Source: Acidimicrobiales bacterium (lineage in GTDB: Bacteria > Actinomycetota > Acidimicrobiia > Acidimicrobiales > SZUA-35). Taken from it: a stretch of 7,997 bases of DNA. Positions within the stretch are counted from its first letter, which is position 1; each line of letters starts with the position of its first letter. The notes beneath the pieces are model-generated. The model did no database searches, was not told the DNA's origin, and worked only from the letters and a program-made list of their open reading frames with translations. Location: NCBI GenBank assembly GCA_013003325.1, contig JABDJU010000026.1, forward strand, positions 1 to 7,997, given 5' to 3'. A program made the translations under genes and the position numbers. Below are positions 1-5,797 of the stretch, piece after piece.

Positions 1-504
1 CAGATCGAAGTGGAAGGCTTGCGCGGGACGGTCGAGGGAATCACGATCCGAGAGACACGGATCACGACCTTCGACGGTCGTCTGGTGGTGATTCCCAACG
101 CCGACGTGTACAAGAACGCGATTGTCGTCACCACCGCCAACGATCTACGACGAGACGACTTCGCTGTCGGCGTGTCCTACGAAGACTCCCTGACCGAAGC
201 GCAGGAACTCATCGTGAACGCACTGGAGTCGGTCGAGGGGGTTTCAACCGACCGTGAACCGGAGGCCTTTGTCACCGATCTCGGTGTGTCGACGGTGAAC
301 ATCGCGGCGCGGTTCTGGGCCAACCCGATTCAGCACAATGTGGTCGAGGTGCGAAGCGACGCAATCATCGCTGTCAAGCGGGCGCTGGACGAGGCCGGCA
401 TCGAGATGCCGTGTGACATCGTGGCCCTCCAGGCAACCGATAGCTTCGCCGCTGCGGTACACGACAACGGCAAGGTGAGCGCCAGCGGTTCGCTATTGGA
501 GTGA
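1..504 (+). CDS. MscS-family mechanosensitive channel, C-terminal part (5' end outside window)
   Basis: The reading frame is open from the first base, so the gene starts upstream; 167 residues are visible, ending at TGA. The first 40 or so residues are the end of the MscS beta domain, with the family pattern GLRGTVEGI followed by RxTRITTFDGRLVVIPN. The rest is the cytoplasmic alpha/beta domain, ending in a helix (VRSDAIIAVKRALDEAGIEMP) and a short polar tail. MscS channels form inner-membrane heptamers that open under membrane tension and release solutes during hypo-osmotic shock; the pore helices lie upstream of the window. The gene converges on the sigma-factor gene with only 27 bases between the stops, and I see no clear terminator there. 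The family call is firm; the subtype (small MscS or a longer MscM-like protein) cannot be decided from this fragment. Confidence 0.9.
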   Translation, partial: QIEVEGLRGTVEGITIRETRITTFDGRLVVIPNADVYKNAIVVTTANDLRRDDFAVGVSYEDSLTEAQELIVNALESVEGVSTDREPEAFVTDLGVSTVNIAARFWANPIQHNVVEVRSDAIIAVKRALDEAGIEMPCDIVALQATDSFAAAVHDNGKVSASGSLLE

Positions 505-531
505 ACGCAGCGCCTCAGGGCCGGGCGATGT

Positions 532-1293
532 TCATCCGGCGGTCGTCTCGCCGGCGAGCTGACGCATCAACGTGAACGACCTTCGCAAGAGTCGGGACAC
601 GTGCATCTGGCTCACCCCGACGATCTCGGCAATCTCGGTCTGGGTCTTCTCCTCGAAGTACCGCAACTCCACTATCTGGCGTTCACGCTCGGGCAGTTGG
701 TCGAGCAGGCGCTGCACCAACACGCGGTCTGGCGCATTGGCGAGAACCTGATCCTCGGCTGCGATCGTGCTCGATCGATCCGAATCGCTCTCGTCGTCGC
801 CTGGTCTGGGAGCATCGAGGCTGGTCGAAGAAAACGCTGCCGCTGCGCCCAGGGCTTCGACGACATCATCGGTGTCGATATCGAGGTGAGTCGCAACTTC
901 GGGGACTGTGGGTGAGCGACCAAGTTCCTATGAGAGTTCGTCGATGGCTCGGCGAACCAACAGGTGAAGTTCCTTCGTTGAACGGGGAACCCGAACCGCC
1001 CACGTGGCGTCGCGGAAATACCGTTTGATCTCGCCTTCGATGGTTCGGCCGGCGAAGCTAGTGAACGCCGCGCCGTGCTCGACATCAAACCGGTCGACCG
1101 ATTTCACCAACGCCAGGAGAGCGATCTGTCGTAGGTCTTCCTCAGACACTCCGCGGTTGCCGTATCGGCGTGCGATGTGGTGAGCGAAGCCAATGTGGGC
1201 TTCGACCAGCGCATTTCGGTCGCGTCGACGACCGTGTTCCTTGTAGCGGCGGAACAGTCGATCGACGGCTTCGTCGGAGGGGCGCTCGGTCAC
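532..1293 (-). pseudogene. SigB/SigF-type RNA polymerase sigma factor, interrupted by an in-frame TAG
   Basis: This is a sigma-70 family factor of the general-stress/sporulation type (SigB, SigF, SigG), which directs RNA polymerase to stress promoters and is held inactive by an RsbW-like anti-sigma factor. The frame is 254 codons including the final TGA, the usual length for the group. Region 2 covers roughly codons 25-100 (EEDLRQIALLALVKSVDRFD, then FTSFAGRTIEGEIKRYFRD). Region 3 follows (RVPRSTKELHLLVRRAIDELS, then ELGRSPTVPEVATHL). Region 4 lies at about 190-245, with LPERERQIVELRYF and the helix-turn-helix QTEIAEIVGVSQMHVSRLL. Codon 122 is TAG; reading frame and homology continue on both sides, so this is a nonsense codon and not a frameshift. 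The GTG start at 1293 overlaps the anti-sigma stop (GTGA), implying coupled translation. Without readthrough the product is 121 residues lacking region 4 and should not recognise -35 elements. Whether it is a true pseudogene, a recoded gene or a base error is open. Confidence 0.8.
928..930 (-). other. In-frame amber codon (TAG) within the sigma-factor gene
   Basis: On the minus strand the context is GAA CTC TCA TAG GAA CTT GGT CGC, reading DELS-stop-ELGR. In SigB/SigF relatives the motif at this point usually runs DELxQxLGRSPT, so the codon most likely derives from CAG (Gln) by one C-to-T change. The next in-frame possible starts downstream are GTG, TTG and GTG from position 723, about 200 bases further on and without a visible Shine-Dalgarno sequence. 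Efficient reinitiation to make a separate region 4 peptide is therefore unlikely. Confidence 0.9.
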
Positions 1294-1664
1294 TCGGGAT
1301 CCCGGCGCTTTACGATGCGACCTCGACCTCCAGAAATCTCGTATTCGTCTGTCACACCAGCCAAGATCTGTGCGGTCAACGCATCGAGACCCGCTTGGGC
1401 CCCGTTCGAGGTGTTGCCATCGACGACCTCCCCGATTACCTCGAGCTGGTCGTCGTCGACACGGAACGTGAGCGTCATCGACTTCGCATCGTGATCCTCG
1501 GCCCATTCCACGAGCACGGCAGCAAGTTCGTTGACTCCAGCCCGAAGTTCTTCAATTCGGTTGACGCCGAACTCGAGCTCGGCGGCGAGGCTGGCGCTTG
1601 TGACCCTGGTGGTGGCGACGAAGCGAGACTCTGCCGGCAACGTCATGGTGATTTCGGCGGTCAT
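1290..1664 (-). CDS. RsbW-like anti-sigma factor with degenerate ATP-binding domain
   Basis: A 124-residue protein with the layout of the RsbW/SpoIIAB HATPase fold: beta strands at the N terminus (EITMTLPAESRFVATTRV), the N-box helix at about 38-55 (EELRAGVNELAAVLVEWA), strands MTLTFRV and LEVIGEV, and a final helix plus strand (AGLDALTAQILAGVTDEYEI, then GRIVKRR). The N-box keeps Glu46, but the Asn that coordinates magnesium is replaced by Val50, and no DxGxG box is visible, so kinase activity is doubtful. As I recall, actinobacterial relatives next to SigB/F/G-type genes often share this loss. Its expected role is to bind the sigma factor encoded directly downstream until an anti-anti-sigma STAS protein displaces it. 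The ATG at 1664 is chosen because AAAGGGCAGG precedes it and because upstream in-frame codons do not look like this family. Its stop overlaps the sigma start by four bases. The role rests on fold pattern and operon position. Confidence 0.8.
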   Translation of the reverse strand: MTAEITMTLPAESRFVATTRVTSASLAAELEFGVNRIEELRAGVNELAAVLVEWAEDHDAKSMTLTFRVDDDQLEVIGEVVDGNTSNGAQAGLDALTAQILAGVTDEYEISGGRGRIVKRRDPE

Positions 1665-1789
1665 CGACCTGCCCTTTCGTTCGTCTCCGTGAGCCGGCTC
1701 ATATGATGCTAGCGGCAGTTGGGTCCTCGGGACCTCGAACAGCCGGAGCGAGATCATCGGCTGGGGGATGTGAGCACATGCCCGAGTAC

Positions 1790-1814
1790 TACCCGAACCG
1801 GGCCTTCCCAAACC
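1790..1814 (-). promoter_or_regulatory. SigB/SigF-type promoter of the anti-sigma/sigma operon
   Basis: On the minus strand GGTTT (1814-1810) is followed by exactly 15 bases and GGGTA (1794-1790). This matches the published consensus for mycobacterial SigF (GGTTT, 15-17 bases, GGGTA) and resembles Bacillus SigB promoters. Transcription would begin near 1782, giving a leader of roughly 118 bases before the ATG at 1664. The -35 element lies nine bases beyond the stop of the thiamine-diphosphate enzyme gene, with no terminator between. SigB/SigF operons are commonly autoregulated from such a site, so the sigma factor encoded here is the natural user. Confidence 0.7.
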
Positions 1815-1822
1815 CGTAGAGC

Positions 1823-3448
1823 TCAGGTTGCGACGATTGCGTGTAAACGGTCCGCCAGGTCACCCTGTTCAAGAAGGTCGTTGCACTCGTAGGTCACGGG
1901 ACAATCGATCACAGTGATGCCCTCGCTGGACTGCAATGCGGCTGTCAGGCCGGACGGGCCTTCGACGGTGATCGCGTTGGCGCCGAAAGAGGCTGCGAAT
2001 GCTTCAATGTCGGGGTTGGTGAGCTCAACGCCCGAACGCGTTCGGGCCTGTTCGTCCTGGTGCCATTCGATGAAGCCGTATGCGTCGTCACGCAGCACTA
2101 CCACGGTCAGATCAAGCCCGAGACGGCGGGCGGTTTCCAGTTCTGGGCCGTGCATGAGAAACCCTCCGTCGCCGGTGACTACGACGGCAGGCTTGCCGAG
2201 TCGGGCTGCCGCCATCCCGGTTGCCAGACCGGCCCCCATGGTTGCCAACGCGTTGTCGAGCATCAGCCCGTGCCGCGAGGCAGGAACGTAGCGGCGAGCG
2301 AACCAGAGTTTGTAGAGACCGTTGTCCAGGGCGACGACGGTCTGATCGGTGACGCCTGCCTTCACATGATCGGGCACAGAGGCAACCGAGTTGGCGCCGT
2401 AGGACGTCGCTTCGTCGGCGAGGCAGGTCGCGACGGCGCCTTTTTGCGCGGCGACCCATTCTCGATCGATCTTCAAATCATGAAGTCGGTTCAGCGTGTC
2501 GGCAATATCGCCGACGACCTCGAGTTCGGGTTCGTACGCCACGGCTCGCCGGGCTGGCTCGCTGTGGAGGTGCACAACCGGCTGGTCTGGGTTGCGATGC
2601 CATGCCTGGGGCGGGTGTTCGACGGGTCGATAGCCGCAGGCAATGACCAGATCAGCCTGATCCACCACGCCGGTGATGTAGTCGGGCCGATGCATGCCGA
2701 GTGTTCCGATCAGATTCGAGGCATCAGGATGCAGCACCCCATTGCCCATCTGGGTTGTGATCAGGCCGAGCCCTTCGCGTCGGCCGAGGTCGGCAAGGGC
2801 GGCCGATTTGTCATCGCCGATTGTGCCAACCCCGGCCAGGACAATGGGTCGCGCCGCCCGGCTGATTCGGTGAGCTAGAGCCTTCACGGCGTCGGAGGGG
2901 GCGACCGGCGCCAGGCGCTCCGTGACGGCGGCCGGTGTCGGCGAGATCTGCTCCTCGGCGACATCTTCGGGCAGTTCCACCAGCACCGATGTGCGACGGT
3001 GCAAGGCAACCGAAATCGCATCGTTGAGTTGGGCTCGTGCAGTCGAGGAGTCGATGACCTTGACGGCACCACCCACGATGGGTCGAGCCGACCCGACCAC
3101 GTCAACGACCTGAAACGGGCCTTCGGTGTTCTTGCGAGCCGGTTTCTGCCCGGTCAGCGCAAGAACCGGAACACCTATGAGGTCAGCCTGGGCAAGACCG
3201 GTGAATAGATTGAGGGCTCCCGGCCCGAGTGTGGCCATGCACACCGCCAAACGACCTGTGAGCCGTGCATGGGCAACCGCCATGAACGACGCGTGCTGTT
3301 CGTGTCGGCAGACGACCATCTCCACGCCAACAGCATCCAAAGCCTCGACCATCGGCAGGTTCTCCTCGCCCGGCAGACTGAAGACTGCATAGACGCCGGC
3401 ACGGCTCAGCGTTTCGGCAATCACGTATGCGGCAGAGCGAGTTGACAT
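1823..3448 (-). CDS. Acetolactate synthase-like thiamine diphosphate-dependent enzyme (AlsS/IlvB superfamily)
   Basis: A 541-residue cytoplasmic enzyme with the three-domain plan of this superfamily. The N-terminal pyrimidine-binding domain (about 1-170) has the catalytic Glu50 in VVCRHEQHASFMA and the LGPGALN turn. The central domain spans about 185-330. The C-terminal diphosphate-binding domain (about 365-541) has GDGGFLMHGPELETA at 426-440 and, 26 residues after the GDG aspartate-containing motif begins, RDDAYGF, where Asp454 can serve as the second magnesium ligand as in AlsS-type enzymes. The family condenses two pyruvates to acetolactate with loss of carbon dioxide, or acts on other 2-keto acids. 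GDGGFL with ELETA, and VDCP-like C-terminal wording, point to the catabolic AlsS side more than to biosynthetic IlvB. No IlvN regulatory subunit or acetolactate decarboxylase lies in the window, so the true substrate is open. The ATG at 3448 has only a weak ribosome-binding site. It is divergent from the phosphatase gene. Confidence 0.82.
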   Translation of the reverse strand: MSTRSAAYVIAETLSRAGVYAVFSLPGEENLPMVEALDAVGVEMVVCRHEQHASFMAVAHARLTGRLAVCMATLGPGALNLFTGLAQADLIGVPVLALTGQKPARKNTEGPFQVVDVVGSARPIVGGAVKVIDSSTARAQLNDAISVALHRRTSVLVELPEDVAEEQISPTPAAVTERLAPVAPSDAVKALAHRISRAARPIVLAGVGTIGDDKSAALADLGRREGLGLITTQMGNGVLHPDASNLIGTLGMHRPDYITGVVDQADLVIACGYRPVEHPPQAWHRNPDQPVVHLHSEPARRAVAYEPELEVVGDIADTLNRLHDLKIDREWVAAQKGAVATCLADEATSYGANSVASVPDHVKAGVTDQTVVALDNGLYKLWFARRYVPASRHGLMLDNALATMGAGLATGMAAARLGKPAVVVTGDGGFLMHGPELETARRLGLDLTVVVLRDDAYGFIEWHQDEQARTRSGVELTNPDIEAFAASFGANAITVEGPSGLTAALQSSEGITVIDCPVTYECNDLLEQGDLADRLHAIVAT

Positions 3449-3492
3449 AGCGGTGGATGCTTTCGGCTAGCGGCGGATCAGCGGCCCCTTGG

Positions 3493-3521
3493 AGTATCCA
3501 CCGTTGGGCCCGGCCAAACAA
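3493..3521 (-). promoter_or_regulatory. Possible promoter of the thiamine diphosphate enzyme gene
   Basis: On the minus strand TTGTTT (3521-3516) and GATACT (3498-3493) are 17 bases apart, giving 3/6 and 4/6 matches to the housekeeping consensus. Initiation near 3486 would give a leader of about 38 bases. The same bases can also be read as GTTT-N16-GGATA, one base off a SigB-type -10, so the sigma class is undecided. Confidence 0.35.
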
Positions 3522-3543
3522 TCGCAGTGTTCATACCGGCCCA

Positions 3544-3571
3544 TTGACGCATCATCGGAGCCCGCTAGCGT
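3544..3571 (+). promoter_or_regulatory. Probable housekeeping-type promoter of the phosphatase gene
   Basis: TTGACG (3544-3549) is followed by 16 bases and TAGCGT (3566-3571), a TANNNT -10 element of the actinobacterial type. The predicted start of transcription, about seven bases after the -10, falls at or beside the GTG (3578) and ATG (3581) codons, which would make the mRNA leaderless or nearly so. Confidence 0.5.
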
Positions 3572-3580
3572 GAGGCAGTG

Positions 3581-5377
3581 ATGAAGCAAGCGGCTCCGGG
3601 CTTTCGAGGGACAGTTCTGGTCGCCGAAATCCAGGATCACCGAAGGGGTAGGGCGATCGGTGCCCTCGAGACTGCCGGCTACGTGGCAGTTGCCGCCGCA
3701 ACCGCTGACGCAGCCGACGTCGTTGCGAGGCGGCGCCCAGACGCAATCGTGCTCGGGAACGAACTGGGCGATGGAGACCCCATCGACCTGATACGCGCTC
3801 TCCGCAGCGACCCGCTCACGGCCGACATTCCCATCCTGCACTGGACGAACCGATCCTCCGATCCAGAGCAGATCGTACGGACGCTGCAGGCCGGTGCTTC
3901 GATGCATCTGGGAGAGCCGATCACCGATGAAGCCCTGACCGTGGGTGTCTCGGCACTGCTTCAGTTCCGAGACCGCCAGCGTGAACTGGAGGTTGCTCTG
4001 TCGGTCCGTGGCTCGGGAATCTTCGATTGGGCCATTCCCACCGGGGAGGTTCGCTGGTCGCCGTCGCTGGAACTCGTACACGGATTGGAGCCGGGTGGAT
4101 TCTCCGGCACATTCGAAGACTTCATGTCGTTCGTCCACCCGACGGAACTGGAACGGGTTGGCACTCTGATTTCGTCGATCCTGGAGGACGGCGAGGAGTA
4201 CTTCGTTTGCTATCAGGGGGTGCGAGCCGACCACCAGCCGCTGTGGATCGAGGGTCACGGTCGCGTCTTCCGCGACCTCGATGGCGCACCCACCAAGCTT
4301 GTCGGCGTTGCACTCGATGTGACCTCACGTGAACAGAACCTGAAACGACTCGACGAGCTACGGCGACTTGCCGCCACTCTGAACACCGACGACTCAAAAG
4401 CCGACGTCATGGCCACTGTGGTCAAGGCACTGGCCGGCTACGGGTACGACGCAAGGCTCTACGAGACCAATCTGCCGTCTGGAGACGCAGACAACGATGT
4501 GATTCGCTACCGAACCGACCTTTTCGTGCTCGATCTCGTCCCCCCACCCGATGCGTTGACGCTGGCCCATTCCGAATCCGAAGCTCGCGAACAGGTGCGA
4601 ACCATCGCCGATCTTGCGGTCAGCGCCCTCCGACGCGGCTGGCGGTACGACATCGAACGGGAAACCGCATCGACGTTGCAGCGGGCCGTCCTCCCAGCTC
4701 GCCTGCCCGAGTTGGATGGTTGGCATCTCGACGCGGTGTACGAAGCAACGGCGACTGATCGGAACCGGCTCGGCGGGGATTTTTACGACGTAGTCGTGTT
4801 GGACGACCTGCTTGTGGCCTTTATCGGCGATGTGTCCGGGCACGGGCTGGCCGCTACTGCGCAGATGAGCTCGATGCGCAACCTGCTCCGCACGCTGGTC
4901 GTTCAGAACGAAGGGGATCCGGCGGCGGTGCTCGGTGCGGCCGCCAGTCTGACGGGTGCGGTTCTGGGCGAGGACACCCCGTTCGTCACCACCGCAATCG
5001 CCAGTATCGATCGGATTTCAGGCAAGATCCGGTATGCGTCGGCCGGTCACCTGCCAGCGGTGCTCAAATCGGCCAGCCGGACCGCCACGATCGGTGACCC
5101 GGAAGCTCTGATGCCACCGCTCGGTGCCGTTTTCGCGTCTGATGAGGCAGCAGAAGCTTCTGCCGGGATCATGGAGACCGGGGACGTTTTGGTGTTGTAC
5201 ACCGATGGCGTTGTCGAACGGCGTGACGAGCCCATCGATGAGTCGGTCGAGGCTTTCGTTGCCTCTCTGGACGCTACCGCTGTCGAGCTCTCGCCACAGC
5301 TTGTACTCGATCTCACCGCGGGCGACGGCCTCAACGACGACGATCGAGCCGTTCTCTGCATCACGCGGACCAGCTGA
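3581..5377 (+). CDS. RsbU/RsbP-like PP2C (SpoIIE-type) phosphatase with receiver-like and PAS domains
   Basis: A 598-residue soluble signalling phosphatase. Residues about 11-130 resemble a response-regulator receiver, but the phospho-acceptor Asp position reads Gly59 (DAIVLGNEL) and the conserved Lys position reads Glu112 (HLGEPI), so it is probably a pseudo-receiver. Residues about 142-252 form a PAS domain of the PAS_3 kind (IFDWAIPTGEVRWSPSLELVHG, ending VGVALDVTSRE). A linker follows, then the SpoIIE-type PP2C domain from about 356, with metal-binding motifs GGDFYD (398-403), GDVSGHG (416-422), YTDGVVE (540-546) and DDDRAVL (586-592). All expected catalytic aspartates are present. The family removes phosphate from anti-anti-sigma STAS proteins, which then free the sigma factor; the anti-sigma/sigma operon lies one gene away, though no STAS gene is visible. 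GTG at 3578 is an alternative start one codon upstream; ATG has GAGG five bases before it. Confidence 0.9.
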   Translation: MKQAAPGFRGTVLVAEIQDHRRGRAIGALETAGYVAVAAATADAADVVARRRPDAIVLGNELGDGDPIDLIRALRSDPLTADIPILHWTNRSSDPEQIVRTLQAGASMHLGEPITDEALTVGVSALLQFRDRQRELEVALSVRGSGIFDWAIPTGEVRWSPSLELVHGLEPGGFSGTFEDFMSFVHPTELERVGTLISSILEDGEEYFVCYQGVRADHQPLWIEGHGRVFRDLDGAPTKLVGVALDVTSREQNLKRLDELRRLAATLNTDDSKADVMATVVKALAGYGYDARLYETNLPSGDADNDVIRYRTDLFVLDLVPPPDALTLAHSESEAREQVRTIADLAVSALRRGWRYDIERETASTLQRAVLPARLPELDGWHLDAVYEATATDRNRLGGDFYDVVVLDDLLVAFIGDVSGHGLAATAQMSSMRNLLRTLVVQNEGDPAAVLGAAASLTGAVLGEDTPFVTTAIASIDRISGKIRYASAGHLPAVLKSASRTATIGDPEALMPPLGAVFASDEAAEASAGIMETGDVLVLYTDGVVERRDEPIDESVEAFVASLDATAVELSPQLVLDLTAGDGLNDDDRAVLCITRTS

Positions 5378-5459
5378 CCCACGGCACTGCTGCGGTCGAT
5401 CGATCATCTGCGGTGATTCGCGGACATCGAAGCAAGATGTGAAAAACCGTGATCTATGA

Positions 5460-5484
5460 GGTTTGGATCTTCACTTGTCGGGAA
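5460..5484 (+). promoter_or_regulatory. SigB/SigF-type promoter of the small membrane protein gene
   Basis: GGTTT (5460-5464), 15 bases, then GGGAA (5480-5484). The -35 and spacing are identical to the element at 1790-1814, and the -10 differs by one base from GGGTA. Transcription would begin near 5491, about 40 bases before the GTG start at 5532. Confidence 0.6.
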
Positions 5485-5520
5485 GTCTCCTTTCGTCGCC
5501 GGAAGTGGTCCGGCAGAAAC

Positions 5521-5524
5521 GGAG
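5521..5524 (+). promoter_or_regulatory. Ribosome-binding site GGAG for the small membrane protein
   Basis: GGAG lies seven bases before GTG 5532. It decides the start against the longer frame from 5463, whose extra residues are polar, lack a ribosome-binding site and would begin inside the predicted promoter. Confidence 0.7.
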
Positions 5525-5531
5525 AAACACT

Positions 5532-5690
5532 GTGAGTACAACCGCTTGGATCGTATTGGCCGTAATCGTTGCTCTTCTCTTTGGTGCGTCGTTCCTCGTC
5601 GAGGCCCTTCTGTGGGTTGCAATCGTTGCTGCTGCGGTGTGGGTCGTTGGCTTTCTCGTCAACGGAGCGCGTCGAACCGTCAGCACTTGA
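5532..5690 (+). CDS. Small hydrophobic two-helix membrane protein
   Basis: A 52-residue protein starting VSTTAW (GTG start) and almost wholly hydrophobic: helix one at about 5-22 (AWIVLAVIVALLFGASFL), a short Glu-containing turn (VEALLW), helix two at about 26-42 (WVAIVAAAVWVVGFLV), then a basic tail NGARRTVST. It resembles the short proteins annotated only as 'hydrophobic protein' in many actinobacteria; no biochemical role is known to me. Good GGAG ribosome-binding site. Its upstream region carries a near-consensus SigB/SigF promoter, so I infer a membrane role in general stress. It is followed by a strong hairpin and therefore is probably transcribed alone. The gene itself is likely real, given the ribosome-binding site, promoter, terminator and family-like pattern together. 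Confidence 0.75.
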   Translation: MSTTAWIVLAVIVALLFGASFLVEALLWVAIVAAAVWVVGFLVNGARRTVST

Positions 5691-5722
5691 TGACCCCACC
5701 TGAATCCCCCAATCCCGTTCCC

Positions 5723-5764
5723 AACGGCCGGTAGAAGCCTGTCCCCGGGGCCCTACCGGCCGTT
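5723..5764 (+). terminator. Strong hairpin terminator after the small membrane protein gene
   Basis: A perfect 12-bp inverted repeat (AACGGCCGGTAG at 5723-5734, CTACCGGCCGTT at 5753-5764) with an 18-base loop containing CCCCGGGG. It begins 32 bases after the TGA. No T-run follows, as is common for actinobacterial terminators. Its last two bases overlap the -35 element of the next gene. Confidence 0.7.
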
Positions 5765-5791
5765 GAACGTCTGTACGACGGGCGGTAGGTT
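5763..5791 (+). promoter_or_regulatory. Promoter of the cytidine deaminase gene, probably leaderless
   Basis: TTGAAC (5763-5768), 17 bases, then TAGGTT (5786-5791), which fits TANNNT. The expected transcription start seven bases later is the A of the ATG at 5798. No Shine-Dalgarno sequence precedes that ATG, in agreement with a leaderless mRNA. Confidence 0.55.
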
Positions 5792-5797
5792 TCAGCC

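Noticed and set aside
520..558. Terminator between the convergent MscS and sigma genes (GCCGG/CCGGC and the palindrome CTCGCCGGCGAG)
   Set aside because: The first stem is only 5 bp with an 11-base loop; the second has no loop and lies within the sigma coding sequence.
532..723. A separate 63-residue region 4 protein, as in two-part sigma factors
   Set aside because: It is in the same frame as the upstream sigma sequence, homology runs unbroken across the TAG, and there is no ribosome-binding site before the GTG at 723.
672..1088. Frameshift in the sigma gene, suggested by an overlapping frame on the minus strand
   Set aside because: Both homologous halves (532-927 and 931-1293) are in one frame; the overlapping frame has no sigma-like sequence.
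2085..2110. Missing metal-ligand Asn in the thiamine diphosphate motif (RDDAYG)
   Set aside because: AlsS-type enzymes have Asp at the aligned position, and Asp454 is present, so the site is probably intact.
2060..2878. A 272-codon plus-strand frame
   Set aside because: It is antisense to the thiamine diphosphate enzyme gene, has low-complexity shadow composition, and no ribosome-binding site or family pattern.
3467..4258. A 263-codon minus-strand frame
   Set aside because: It is antisense to the phosphatase gene and has no recognisable domain.
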